Below are positions 1 through 8,428 of a stretch of 64,000 nucleotides of DNA, in pieces. The notes below the pieces were generated by a model. That model was not told the DNA's origin. It was given only the letters and a program-made list of their open reading frames with translations, and did not search any database. The stretch is from DAOTXR01 sp034435375 (GTDB lineage: Bacteria > Chloroflexota > Anaerolineae > Aggregatilineales > UBA3940). The stretch covers positions 186,001 through 250,000 of the forward strand of contig DAOTXR010000073.1 of the NCBI GenBank assembly GCA_034435375.1, in the 5' to 3' direction. Each line of letters starts with the position of its first letter. Position 1 is the first letter of the stretch. The translations under genes were made by a program, and so were the position numbers.

Positions 1-1257
1 CGCCAGCGCTCACGCGAGCTGGAGCAACTTGAGCGCCTGGGGCGGGCTATCTTGAACGCTCCACCGGACGGCACGGCGCTACCCGATCTGTTGGTGGAGC
101 ATGTGCCGGGAATATTCTTTCAGAGCCGGGTGGAAGTGTGTGTCTTCCCTGACGAGACATTAGTGCATCAGCCTGCCGAGTGGCCGGGAATGGGGCCTGA
201 AGCCTGGAGGTGGCTACAGGACAATCCTCAGACGCACATCATGTCTGCCAACAGCATTCCCCCCTGGGGCGGTCCGCCCCTCGACCGAACCGCACTGCTT
301 GTGCCCATCGTCGAAGTACACGGCAACCGACCACTGGGCGGCGTGTGCGTGATGCGGCAAAGCAAGCTAGGTCCGATCGCCGAGCTGCTGCCTGCGACGC
401 AGTCGCTGGCCGCTTTAGTATCGTCGGCGCTGCACAACGTTGAGACCTACCAGGAGACACTGGCCCACCAGCGCACAGTTCAGGAACTGACGGTCGCGGG
501 GAGCATCCAGGCCAGTTTGCTTCCGAGCAGCGCACCGCAGATCGAGGGGTGGCAGGTGTCTGCCACGCTCGAGTCGGCCCGGGAGACTTCAGGCGACTTC
601 TTCGATCTGATCGCGATGTGGGATGGGCGGCTGGGAATCGTGATCGCCGACGTGGCCGATAAAGGACTGGGAGCTGCGCTGTACATGGCCCTCAGCCGCA
701 CGCTGATCCGCACCTACGCCCACGAGTATTCGACGCGCTATACAGACAGCTACGCCTTCCATCCAGAGCGGGTGATAAACACCGTCAATCAGTGCATCAT
801 GCAGGACACACACAGCGATCTGTTCGTGACGGTGTTCTTCGGCATCCTGGACCCTACGCTCTCAACCCTGACCTACACCAACGCTGGGCACAATGCGCCT
901 CTGCTCTTCCCCGCACAAGGCAAGCCAGGTGAACCACCAGTGCGGGCATTGGTGAGAACAGGGATACCCGTGGGAATTCTTCCCAATGCCACCTGGGAGC
1001 GAGGCAGCGTGCGTTTTGAGCCAGGTGATGTGCTGGTGCTGTACACCGACGGCGTGACAGAGGCTGAAAACAGGCAGCAGGAACACTTTGGCGAACAGCG
1101 GCTGATCGAAGTGGTTCAGGCCCACATCAACTACCCGGCGCAGGACATCCGTCAGGCGCTGATCGACGCAGTCCATGAGTTTGTGGGAGAAGCGCCCCCC
1201 TTGGACGATTTGGCGCTGCTGGTGCTGCGACGTGAAGAGATCGAACAGCCACTCTGA
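1..1257 (+). CDS. SpoIIE-type PP2C serine phosphatase with GAF-like region, 5' end cut by window
   Basis: The reading frame is open from base 1, so the gene starts outside the window; the TTG at 52 is only the first start-like codon inside. The first residues look like the end of a coiled coil. Residues 1-140 (from 52) form a GAF-like sensory region, and 150-400 a SpoIIE/RsbU phosphatase domain. The metal-binding motifs are visible: GDFFD near 181, IADVADKG near 198, TNAGHN, LYTDGVTEA and the final PLDDLALLVL. Such proteins dephosphorylate STAS-domain anti-anti-sigma factors in partner-switching pathways; this role is inferred from the family. A small STAS-like protein is encoded at 4528-4908 on the other strand. 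No anti-sigma kinase is seen in the window. Confidence 0.88.
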   Translation, partial: RQRSRELEQLERLGRAILNAPPDGTALPDLLVEHVPGIFFQSRVEVCVFPDETLVHQPAEWPGMGPEAWRWLQDNPQTHIMSANSIPPWGGPPLDRTALLVPIVEVHGNRPLGGVCVMRQSKLGPIAELLPATQSLAALVSSALHNVETYQETLAHQRTVQELTVAGSIQASLLPSSAPQIEGWQVSATLESARETSGDFFDLIAMWDGRLGIVIADVADKGLGAALYMALSRTLIRTYAHEYSTRYTDSYAFHPERVINTVNQCIMQDTHSDLFVTVFFGILDPTLSTLTYTNAGHNAPLLFPAQGKPGEPPVRALVRTGIPVGILPNATWERGSVRFEPGDVLVLYTDGVTEAENRQQEHFGEQRLIEVVQAHINYPAQDIRQALIDAVHEFVGEAPPLDDLALLVLRREEIEQPL

Positions 1258-1411
1258 GCAAGCCAGAGCTGAGGCCATATGGGTTGTGAGATGAGACAGC
1301 TGTCCTCGTGGCGCTGGGCGAGAGTCGTCAGGTGGGCAGCCAGCCGCATCTCGGCATATGTTCTATTCTGTCAAACCTGCCCCCGTGCGGATACTCCCCC
1401 ACCCCCGATCG

Positions 1412-1420
1412 TGTTACAAT
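1412..1420 (+). promoter_or_regulatory. Extended -10 promoter for the DUF362 gene
   Basis: TGTTACAAT is an extended -10 element (TG, one base, TACAAT) 56 bases before the ATG at 1477. No good -35 is seen, which is normal for extended -10 promoters. The same TGn layout recurs at 46514 and 61843. Confidence 0.4.
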
Positions 1421-1476
1421 AGAAACCTACCGAGCATACACCTGCCTGCCCGCTACTAGATGGAGGAACGTACACT

Positions 1477-2643
1477 ATGCCTGCCAAAGTCTTCTGGGGA
1501 TCGCCTCGTCAGGCCCGGTTGGAGCCAGAGGAGACTCTCCCTCGCAAGCTTGACCTGATCCTGGAAAAGCTCAACCTGCGCGAGCGTGTCAAGGGACATC
1601 GCGTTGCCATCAAGCTGCATCTGGGCCTCGACGTAGGGTACTCGACGGTGCATCCGGTATTCGTGCGGCGGGTGGTGCAAGCTGTGCTAGAGGGCGGGGG
1701 CATGCCATTCGTCACCGACATCGGCTACTCGGTTGGCACAGCCCATACACGTGGCTACACCGCCGAGACGTTGGGTTGCCCGATCTACCCCGCCGCCGGG
1801 ATTGACGATAAATGGATCAGCGTGCAGCCCTACGACTACTGTGGGCTGAAGGAGTTCCAGATTGGTGGGGCGATCAAGGAAGCCACTTTTCTGATCGACC
1901 TGTCACACGTAAAAGGACACCCATCCACCTCCTATGCAGGCGCAATTAAAAACCTGGCGCTGGGCTGCGTGAGTGGCCAGACACGCGGCATCATGCACGA
2001 TGTGTCGCACTTCGAGCCATACTACTTTAAGGAGAAGTGCCCCGACGAGGCCACGCGGGTAGCCATCCGCGACTCGTGCCCGTTTGGCGCGATTGGCGAC
2101 GACAAAGAGGACCCGGACGGGCTGCATCTGCATCACTTCAAGTGCAATCAGTGTATGCGCTGCCAGAAGGTAGCCAACGGCGCATTAGTGATTGCCCGCA
2201 CCAACTTCATGGCCTTCCTCGAAGTCAACGTTATTGCGACCAAGCTGATCCTCGATACGTTCGAGCCGGGCAATGCGGTGTTCATCAATCTGGCGACACA
2301 CCTGACGCCAGTGTGCGACTGCTTCGGCTTCACCGGGCTGCCCATCCTGCCCGATGCTGGGGTGTTCGGCTCGGATGACATCGTGGCTGTGGAGCAGGCG
2401 ACGCTGGACATGCTGGCCCGCACTCCGATCCTTGAAGATAACCTGCCGCTGAGCATGGAGATCGTGACGCGCGAGGGACACCCATTGCAGTGGATTCACG
2501 GACCATTCAAGGATCCGCTCGAACAGATGGCGATTGCCGAGCGAATGGGGCTTGGATCGCGACAGTATGAGCTGATCGATGTGTTGCCGCTGGTGCAGCC
2601 GGAGCGAGCAGGCGTGCCCTACGTGCCAGCCAGGCCGGAATAG
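1477..2643 (+). CDS. DUF362 domain iron-sulfur protein
   Basis: This 388-residue protein matches the DUF362 family from the N-terminus (PAKVFWGSP, VAIKLHLG, HPVFVRRVVQAVLEGG) through the conserved SHVKGH and AGAIKNLALGC segments. A cysteine cluster at residues 188, 201 (CPFGAI) and 223-229 (CNQCMRC) suggests at least one 4Fe-4S cluster, spaced unlike a classical ferredoxin. The ATG at 1477 follows GGAGGA by nine bases. The function of the family is not established; members are thought to be iron-sulfur redox proteins. It stands alone, with the glycosylase-like frame downstream. Confidence 0.85.
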   Translation: MPAKVFWGSPRQARLEPEETLPRKLDLILEKLNLRERVKGHRVAIKLHLGLDVGYSTVHPVFVRRVVQAVLEGGGMPFVTDIGYSVGTAHTRGYTAETLGCPIYPAAGIDDKWISVQPYDYCGLKEFQIGGAIKEATFLIDLSHVKGHPSTSYAGAIKNLALGCVSGQTRGIMHDVSHFEPYYFKEKCPDEATRVAIRDSCPFGAIGDDKEDPDGLHLHHFKCNQCMRCQKVANGALVIARTNFMAFLEVNVIATKLILDTFEPGNAVFINLATHLTPVCDCFGFTGLPILPDAGVFGSDDIVAVEQATLDMLARTPILEDNLPLSMEIVTREGHPLQWIHGPFKDPLEQMAIAERMGLGSRQYELIDVLPLVQPERAGVPYVPARPE

Positions 2644-2703
2644 GGAAGATTGCCATCAGACCATGCCATCGACAGCAGCCATGTAGTCCTCTTATGGGAG
2701 TGA

Positions 2704-3201
2704 AATGAGGCCCCTATCACCGACAGGATAACTACTGACGAACATCCGCCCGAAGAAGAGTCGGGCCTGATCATCCCACCGCGCCAGAAGCCTGCTGACG
2801 ACAACGGCTATTTTGAAGTGCTGGCCCAGGTGGTCTTTCTGGCCGGGTTTAGCTGGAAGGTTGTGCGCGATAAGTGGCCCAACTTCCGCCGCGCTTTCGA
2901 TCACTTCGACATCGATGTCGTCGCCCGCTACGACCTGGATGACCTGGAACGCCTGCTTTCCGACCCAGGCATTGTCCGCAACGGGCGCAAGATCGAGGCA
3001 GTGATTGCCAACGCGCGGGTGATGCGCCGCCTCATTGCCGAGCACGGGTCGTTCCACGCCTACCTGCGCACGCTCGACGGCCTGACTTACGCCAAGCGCC
3101 GTCGAGCATTGGCCAGACAGTTCAAGTGGTTGGGGCGAACTGGCACGTTTGTCTTTCTATGGTGCGTGGATGAGGAAGTCCCTGACTGGGAGAATCGCTG
3201 A
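2704..3201 (+). CDS. Tag-like DNA-3-methyladenine glycosylase I domain protein, start unclear
   Basis: The translated frame aligns with the helical core of E. coli Tag: GYFEVLAQVVFLAGFSW, then KWPNFRRAFDHFD, DLERLLSDPGIVRN and KIEAVIANAR. The family excises alkylated bases. The Tag base-recognition glutamate (E38) is replaced by valine, and the zinc-binding cysteine/histidine ends of E. coli Tag are absent, so it belongs to a shorter divergent branch. Conserved residues begin before the first ordinary start codon, GTG at 2818. Upstream the frame is open to a TGA at 2701-2703 with only rare starts. An ATG at 2705 with GGGAG before it lies in another frame and stops after eight codons. The 5' end given is therefore the limit of the open frame. 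A frameshift or a rare start is possible. Confidence 0.6.
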   Translation, partial: NEAPITDRITTDEHPPEEESGLIIPPRQKPADDNGYFEVLAQVVFLAGFSWKVVRDKWPNFRRAFDHFDIDVVARYDLDDLERLLSDPGIVRNGRKIEAVIANARVMRRLIAEHGSFHAYLRTLDGLTYAKRRRALARQFKWLGRTGTFVFLWCVDEEVPDWENR

Positions 3202-3206
3202 GATCA

Positions 3207-4487
3207 ATGATGGACACATCGGCAACACACTCCAGCTCCACCCCCCCACATCCTGCGGGCGGCCTCAAAACCCTGCCCCGCAATGTATGGGCAGTGACCG
3301 TCACCAGCTTTCTGACCGACATCTCCAGCGAGATGATCGTGAATCTGCTGCCACTCTTCCTGGCCAACGTGCTTGGCGTGCGGACCGGCATCATTGGTCT
3401 GATCGAGGGCCTGGCGGAGACAACAGCCAGCCTGCTGAAAGTGTTCTCAGGCTGGCTGTCGGATCGCGTCGGCAAGCGCAAAGGGCTGGCCGTGCTCGGC
3501 TATGGCATCTCAACCGTGGCCAAGCCATTTCTGTACATCGTCACTTCGTGGTGGGGAGTGCTGGCCGTGCGTTTTGCCGACCGGGTGGGCAAGGGCGTGC
3601 GTACTGCCCCACGCGATGCGCTGGTCGCCGACAGCATCGATGAGCACCACCGAGGGTTGGCTTTCGGTCTGCATCGGGCCGGGGACACTGCCGGAGCGCT
3701 GGTCGGGCTGCTGGTGGCGCTGGGTGTGGTGTGGGCAGCCCAGGCCGGGTCAGTGATGCTGGCCCGATCCACCTTCCAAACCGTAGTGCTGATCAGCATT
3801 ATCCCGGCGGCGCTGGCTGTGCTGGTGCTGGTCCTTGCCTCGCGCGATGTCCCTATCACCACACGACAGGCCGCGCCGCGCCTGTCGCTGCGAAGCTTCG
3901 ATGTGTCTTTCAAGCGTTTCCTGTTTGTGGTCGTGCTGTTCACGCTGGGCAACTCAGCAGACGCCTTCCTGATCCTGCGGGCCCAAGAGCGCGGCCTGAG
4001 TGTGTTAGGCGTGCTGGGGATGTTGGCCACGTTCAACCTGGTCTACACGCTTGTCTCCGGTCCGGCAGGCGCCCTCTCCGACCGACTGGGGCGGCGACGC
4101 TTGATCATCAGCGGCTGGCTGATCTACGGGCTGTTGTATCTGGGCTTCGCGCTGTCGAACACAGCATGGCAGGTGTGGGCGCTCTATACGCTGTATGGCG
4201 TCTATTACGGCGCTGCCGAGGGGACAGCCAGGGCGCTGGTGGCCGATATCGTCACACCGGAGCAACGCGGCACAGCCTACGGAGTTTACAACGCCGCGGT
4301 GGGCATAGCCGCCCTGCCTGCCAGTCTGATCGCCGGGCTGCTGTGGCAGGGGATTGGCTCGTGGCAGGGATTCGGGCCGCGTGCGCCGTTCCTGTTCGGC
4401 GCAACACTGGCGCTGATCGCGGTAGTTCTGTTCGTGGGGTGGGTGCCGCGCCCCGCCGCCAGGGTACAGGGCGGGAGCGTGACATAA
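3207..4487 (+). CDS. MFS transporter
   Basis: A 426-residue polytopic protein with the layout of a 12-helix major facilitator. It begins after the hydrophilic leader with NVWAVTVTSFLTDISSEMIVNLLP. The inter-helix signature GWLSDRVGKRKG (helix 2-3) recurs in the second half as GALSDRLGRRRLI, as expected from the internal duplication. DRVGKGVRTAPRDAL is typical of the subgroup often annotated as arabinose efflux-like permeases. The start is five bases after the glycosylase stop, so the two are probably cotranscribed. The substrate cannot be told from sequence. Confidence 0.88.
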   Translation: MMDTSATHSSSTPPHPAGGLKTLPRNVWAVTVTSFLTDISSEMIVNLLPLFLANVLGVRTGIIGLIEGLAETTASLLKVFSGWLSDRVGKRKGLAVLGYGISTVAKPFLYIVTSWWGVLAVRFADRVGKGVRTAPRDALVADSIDEHHRGLAFGLHRAGDTAGALVGLLVALGVVWAAQAGSVMLARSTFQTVVLISIIPAALAVLVLVLASRDVPITTRQAAPRLSLRSFDVSFKRFLFVVVLFTLGNSADAFLILRAQERGLSVLGVLGMLATFNLVYTLVSGPAGALSDRLGRRRLIISGWLIYGLLYLGFALSNTAWQVWALYTLYGVYYGAAEGTARALVADIVTPEQRGTAYGVYNAAVGIAALPASLIAGLLWQGIGSWQGFGPRAPFLFGATLALIAVVLFVGWVPRPAARVQGGSVT

Positions 4488-4527
4488 ACTCGCGGCAGAG
4501 CGGACTTAGCTCCACTTGGGGATGAGT

Positions 4528-4908
4528 TTACTGGCCAGTCCGCGATGCGATCAAGGCGTGGGCCTCGTCCAGGCTGGCAACTTGAGCCACCCACTCCAGT
4601 TGCAACACGCGGTCTAGAATAGACACGAATGTCTGGGCGAGGGAGCTACCGCCGACGAGGATCAGCAACCGCAGATTCTTAGGCTTCTTCTCAATCAGCG
4701 CCTTCATTCGGGCCAGGGGATTAGGGACATGAGGCATCTGGTGAATCTGGGTGCTGTCGTAGATCACATAGACGCCGTGATCGGCCCTCTCAGTCAGGGC
4801 AATACTCTCAAGAAAGGCAGTTTCGACCTCACTCCAAACCAGCGGTGGCGTAGCTCTGAGCACCAGAACGGTGTGTGCCTCGTCATACCATTCCACAACA
4901 CATCCCAT
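4528..4908 (-). CDS. Small STAS/SpoIIAA-like protein
   Basis: A 126-residue soluble protein with alternating strand-helix character: an N-terminal strand (HTVLVLRAT), a helix with W near 25, a strand GVYVIYDST, and LRLLILVGG followed by a helix. It ends with LDEAHALIASR, as in the SpoIIAA/STAS-like small proteins common in Chloroflexota. No phosphorylatable serine in the classical DSS motif is obvious. GAGG lies seven bases before the ATG. It is convergent with the MFS gene. A partner-switching link to the phosphatase at the window start is only a guess. Confidence 0.6.
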   Translation of the reverse strand: MGCVVEWYDEAHTVLVLRATPPLVWSEVETAFLESIALTERADHGVYVIYDSTQIHQMPHVPNPLARMKALIEKKPKNLRLLILVGGSSLAQTFVSILDRVLQLEWVAQVASLDEAHALIASRTGQ

Positions 4909-5012
4909 GTTCTTGCCTCACAATCCGAACGATCTTGTTCAACGATCATAGCCCGCAATGCGGATAGGGCCTATGGGGATTCTTCCCCACTGCCAGGAGG
5001 AAAAACCAGGCT

Positions 5013-5492
5013 GTGGACACCGTCATTCGCCAGGCGACAATGCACGACTATGCCGGGATGTGCGACCTTTTCGCTGAGATCGATGCCTTGCATGCCGGGG
5101 CGCTGCCACACATCTTTCGAGTAGCCCGGGGTCGCTCCCGCTCGCGCGCCTATATCCAGTCGATCCTCGACAACCCTGAGGCTGGAGTGTTCGTTGCCGA
5201 ACAAGAGGGTCGCATTGCAGGGTTGATCGACGTGCGCCTTCAGGAGACCGCCGACGCGCCGATCCTGGTCCCACGCCGCTATGCCATCGTCGACACCCTT
5301 GTGGTCCGCCATGACTGCCAGCGACAGGGGATTGGCCAGGCGCTTATGGCCCGCGCCGAGCAATGGGCGCGCGAGCGCGGCCTGAGCGAGATCGGCTTGC
5401 ACGTGTGGGAGTTCAATGTGGGAGCCATAGCCTTCTACGAGCGGCTCGGTTATGTCACCCTCAGCCGCCGCATGTGGCGCAAAGTGGAGTAA
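5013..5492 (+). CDS. GNAT-family N-acetyltransferase
   Basis: 159 residues with the GNAT fold. The acetyl-CoA pyrophosphate loop region reads RHDCQRQGIGQALM (pattern RxxGxGxxL), followed by a helix AEQWARERGLSEIGLHVWEFN and the strand AIAFYERLGYVTLSRRMWR typical of motif B. The GTG start at 5013 is chosen because AGGAGG lies nine bases upstream. The acceptor is unknown. It is convergent with the IscA-type gene, and both share the hairpin at 5525-5551. Confidence 0.88.
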   Translation: MDTVIRQATMHDYAGMCDLFAEIDALHAGALPHIFRVARGRSRSRAYIQSILDNPEAGVFVAEQEGRIAGLIDVRLQETADAPILVPRRYAIVDTLVVRHDCQRQGIGQALMARAEQWARERGLSEIGLHVWEFNVGAIAFYERLGYVTLSRRMWRKVE

Positions 5493-5524
5493 GAGGGGGC
5501 GCCGCCCCCCCTTCTGAGACACAA

Positions 5525-5551
5525 GAGGGGCAAGATGTTACCTTGCCCCTC
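5525..5551. terminator. Bidirectional hairpin between convergent genes
   Basis: A perfect 10-base-pair stem, GAGGGGCAAG (5525-5534) with CTTGCCCCTC (5542-5551) and a 7-base loop, lies between the GNAT stop (5492) and the IscA-type stop (5582). A second GC-rich hairpin lies just before it at about 5495-5510. No long T run follows on either strand. Confidence 0.55.
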
Positions 5552-5581
5552 CAGACTTCACGCAGGACCCCCGCTCTCCGA

Positions 5582-5980
5582 TCAATGGCAGCCGCAGCGA
5601 CCTGAGCTGCTCTCGTTGCTGCCTTCCCTGGTACGGAAGGAATTTCCACAGCCGCAGGTCGAGACAGCATTGGGGTTCTCGATGCGGAAGCCACCTCCCA
5701 TCAGCGTATCGACGTAGTCGATGCTAGCGCCGTGCAGATATGGCAGGCTGATCGGATCGATGATGACCCGCAGGCCATGCACCTCAATCACATTGTCCTC
5801 TTTCTGAGGGTTGTTCTCGAAAGCCATGCCATACTGGAAGCCAGAGCAACCGCCACCTGCTACAAAGACCCGCAGACCATAGCCGACCAGATTCTTGTCA
5901 GCCATCAACGACCTGACCTTATCAGCAGCCGGCGATGTCAGGCTAATGATCGGAGAATCGCCAATCCCAGGGTCACTCAT
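5582..5980 (-). CDS. HesB/IscA/ErpA-type iron-sulfur cluster insertion protein
   Basis: A-type iron-sulfur carrier of 132 residues. The three conserved cysteines are present: C45 in AGGGCSGFQY, and C109 and C111 in STCGCGNSF. These carry or pass clusters to target apoproteins in the cytoplasm. The protein is longer than the usual 105-115 residues: after CGCGNSF there is an extra tail with a second CxC pair (C129 and C131, ending CGCH). The ATG is preceded by AAGGAG. Upstream on the same strand, 175 bases away, lies a SufR-like regulator, which suggests control by iron-sulfur status. The genome's other Suf/Isc genes are not in this window. Confidence 0.9.
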   Translation of the reverse strand: MSDPGIGDSPIISLTSPAADKVRSLMADKNLVGYGLRVFVAGGGCSGFQYGMAFENNPQKEDNVIEVHGLRVIIDPISLPYLHGASIDYVDTLMGGGFRIENPNAVSTCGCGNSFRTREGSNESSSGRCGCH

Positions 5981-6155
5981 TGCACCAAGCTCCTTATCGC
6001 TTTACCTGCTCGTGTACCACCGATTGTAGCGTTATATGATAATTGTCATCAACAAAATCCATATTTATGCTAAGCTCCTGCTCCACAGGAACTCCACGCC
6101 AGCGACAGATTAGCAGACAGAGGGTCGGGAGTGCGAAGCCGTGTCTGGACACCCC

Positions 6156-6788
6156 TTAGGAGGTCTCATGCAGCACCGGCACCAGGAAAGTACACGTGCT
6201 GCCACCTTCGAGCAGATGCTCGAGACGGCGAGGGGATGTGCCCAGCAAATGCTCCAGGTAGCGCAGGTCGAGCGTGCACAGCTCCTCATGCGACTTGACC
6301 ACGCTGTGGTAGGGGCAGTTGCTGGTACACAGCAGGTAGCCCTCAGGGTGTAGCTCCCAGCGAGCTTCATACCCCTGGCGGCTCAGATGAGCCACCACCC
6401 GTTCGATCCGCTGCTCAAAGGTCTCGTCAGAAGGGGCAGGGTCGAAGTCTGCTGCCATACGCTCAGCGACCCTGTCAAAGATCAGGTTGAACTCCTGAGG
6501 ATTGAGGGTGCTTTTCAGCTCGTCGAACATGTGCCGGGTAAGTGTTTCGACATTGCGAGGGTAGAAGGCCCCCGCCTTTTCCGTCAGGCGGTAGATGTAC
6601 CGGGGACGGCCTGGGGAGTTGCGGTGCTCGATCTCTGGTGTGCCAACCAGCCCCTCGCTGCGCAGCACGTCTAGGTGGTGCCGCACCGTGACCGCTGTCA
6701 GATTGCCAAGTGCTGTGCTCAACTCCTCAACAGTGGCCTCGCCGTTGGCCATCAGGTATTCTAGAATTTGCTGCCGGGTTTTTTGCAT
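6156..6788 (-). CDS. SufR-like winged-helix transcription regulator with C-terminal cysteines
   Basis: The N-terminal 75 residues form a winged helix of the ArsR/DeoR-like type (RQQILEYLMANGEATVEELSTAL, then VRHHLDVLRSEGLV and a wing RPRYIYRLT). The C-terminal half resembles SufR-type iron-sulfur sensing repressors: C154, C158 and C171, with C158 and C171 separated by 12 residues as in SufR, plus C199. The segment reads CTSNCPYHSVVKSHEELC. The ATG at 6788 was chosen; a TTG at 6797 would add three residues. It is likely autoregulated and may control the downstream IscA-type gene. A 5-base inverted repeat overlaps the start region (6800-6818). Confidence 0.8.
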   Translation of the reverse strand: MQKTRQQILEYLMANGEATVEELSTALGNLTAVTVRHHLDVLRSEGLVGTPEIEHRNSPGRPRYIYRLTEKAGAFYPRNVETLTRHMFDELKSTLNPQEFNLIFDRVAERMAADFDPAPSDETFEQRIERVVAHLSRQGYEARWELHPEGYLLCTSNCPYHSVVKSHEELCTLDLRYLEHLLGTSPRRLEHLLEGGSTCTFLVPVLHETS

Positions 6789-6799
6789 AGAGAGCAATG

Positions 6800-6818
6800 T
6801 CTCGAATAGATAACGAGA
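6800..6818. promoter_or_regulatory. Possible operator in front of the SufR-like gene
   Basis: TCTCG and CGAGA form a perfect inverted repeat with a 9-base spacer (6800-6804 and 6814-6818), just upstream of the regulator's start. An autoregulatory binding site is plausible from position alone. Confidence 0.3.
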
Positions 6819-6909
6819 ATCCCTGAATGCATTCTAGCGAACGCAGGAATTAATGTCAAATTTAGCTTCTTTAATGGTCTTGTTTGAAGACGGGGGATAG
6901 CCGCTCGCT

Positions 6910-7455
6910 TCACCTTTCGCCATAGTCGCGCACGATAGCGCAGCCGTAAGCGGGCGTATTGGCCGGGTTGGGCGTACGACCCGCCAGCACGGCTTCGATT
7001 GCCGCATCCAGATAGTTGACAGTCGGCTCACGTTGCCGGAACGTTCGGTCATCGACCGCTCCCTGGTAAGCTATCCTGCCGTGCGGCGAGATCAGAAACA
7101 CATGGGGGGTGGTCAGCGCACCGTAGGCGTCGGCAACGGCGTTGGCGGGGTCATGGAGCACTGGCATGTTGATCCCCAACTCGTAGGCCGCCTCCTCTAT
7201 GTCAGGCGCTGTCTCGTTAGCATTGCTGCTGATGTGCAGCAGCCAGATTCCCTGCTCAGCCCACTCGACGCCACGCCTGGCAAAGTATTCATCATACAGC
7301 CGCGACCATGGGCACTCACCTGACCAGAAGTTAAGTACAACCATTTCGCCGCGCAGTGCGCCGAGAGTGTAAGTCTCCCCAGAGAGCACATCGGTGAGGG
7401 AGAAGTCTGGGGCAAGAGACCCTACCGACAAGGGAGTGATGTCTTCACCAGGCAT
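6910..7455 (-). CDS. TlpA/AhpC-like redoxin with a single active-site cysteine
   Basis: 181 residues of thioredoxin-like fold: GSLAPDFSLTDVLSGE, then VVLNFWSGECPWS, LLHISSNANE and the cis-proline region TTPHVFLISPHGRIAYQG. The active site is C48-P-W-S51, so the second cysteine of a CxxC pair is a serine, as in some peroxiredoxin-like and single-cysteine redoxins. No signal peptide is seen. The start at 7455 is preferred because GGAGGG lies about eight bases upstream; an ATG at 7482 would add nine residues. The protein could be a peroxidase or a thiol reductase; sequence does not decide. Confidence 0.78.
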   Translation of the reverse strand: MPGEDITPLSVGSLAPDFSLTDVLSGETYTLGALRGEMVVLNFWSGECPWSRLYDEYFARRGVEWAEQGIWLLHISSNANETAPDIEEAAYELGINMPVLHDPANAVADAYGALTTPHVFLISPHGRIAYQGAVDDRTFRQREPTVNYLDAAIEAVLAGRTPNPANTPAYGCAIVRDYGER

Positions 7456-7549
7456 GGGCAACCCTCCGATACCATCCAGCACAGGTCACAACTCCAGGGC
7501 AGCGATTCCTTGAGGTTCTGTACACTGCCCACAGAGAGGTCAATTGCGC

Positions 7550-8296
7550 TCACAGCCGGGCCAGAGCCTCCAGGGCGACGCGCAGCATGGCATCCTTGCC
7601 CTGGCTCACGATCTCGCGGTGCGGGTCGTAGGCAGCAGGATCGAGGGCAGGGGTGACGGCGCGAGCCAGGTTGCCGTCTGAAGTGAAGATGCCCCCTGCC
7701 CGCACGCCGCTCAGTCCGGCCATCACGAGCAGGGTAGCCAGCTCCATCTCAACACACACCGCCCCAGCCCGCATCCACAGATCGGTAGCAGGGGGGAGCA
7801 GGCCCGGATACAGCGTCGCCGTTGTCAACGCCACACCAACGTGCAGCGACAGATGTGGCTGGGTCGCTGCCGCGTCCTCCAGCGCGGCCACGACGTGCCG
7901 GTCAGCAAGAGCCGGGTAGGCGAGCGGGATCAGCTTCTCAGAGACGCCATCTTCGCGGATTGCCCCAGTGGCAACGATCAGGTCGCCATCGTCGATGCTG
8001 GCGACCAGTGCACCGCACGTTCCGGCCCGGATGACGGTCTTGACGCCGCCCACGAACAACTCGGCAAAACATACGTTGGCGCCGCTGGCCCCTACCCCGT
8101 GCGAGCAGATCGTGACGCGCTTGCCGCGATAGGTTCCAGCGAAGGTGCGATACTCACGGGCATAGGCCAATTCACGCGGGTCATCGAGCAGGCGGGCGGC
8201 GTCGGCAGCTCGCTGCGGGTCGCCAACGACCAGAGCGTGTGAGGACAGATCGCGGGGTCTGACCTGCAAGACGGCCAAAGGCTTATCGGGGTCCAA
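7550..8296 (-). CDS. Nucleoside phosphorylase (uridine/purine phosphorylase family)
   Basis: 248 residues of the PNP/UDP phosphorylase family, which cleaves nucleosides with phosphate to free base and ribose 1-phosphate. Features are ALVVGDPQRA near the start, ICSHGVGASGANVCFAEL, VIRAGTCGAL (phosphate/ribose site), VGVALTTATLYPG, and the ribose-binding AVCVEMELATLLVMAGL. The TTG at 8296 is the best start: AGGAG (5' end at 8309) lies eight bases upstream, and the protein then has normal family length. An ATG at 8392 would add unrelated sequence. Whether it prefers uridine, purines or a modified nucleoside cannot be told. Confidence 0.85.
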   Translation of the reverse strand: MDPDKPLAVLQVRPRDLSSHALVVGDPQRAADAARLLDDPRELAYAREYRTFAGTYRGKRVTICSHGVGASGANVCFAELFVGGVKTVIRAGTCGALVASIDDGDLIVATGAIREDGVSEKLIPLAYPALADRHVVAALEDAAATQPHLSLHVGVALTTATLYPGLLPPATDLWMRAGAVCVEMELATLLVMAGLSGVRAGGIFTSDGNLARAVTPALDPAAYDPHREIVSQGKDAMLRVALEALARL

Positions 8297-8378
8297 GAGA
8301 GATGCTCCTATTAATGGATGAGGATCACAAACGTAGGCTGTGGCCGAATGTCCTCTGTGAAACCCATACATCTCATTA

Positions 8379-8384
8379 TATAAT
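8379..8384 (+). promoter_or_regulatory. -10 box for the amine oxidase gene
   Basis: TATAAT within an AT-rich patch 45 bases before the ATG at 8429, between divergent genes. No convincing -35 at the usual distance. Confidence 0.35.
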
Positions 8385-8428
8385 GCTCTCACAAGATCAT
8401 CACATCACCCACATTCACAGGCGGAGCA

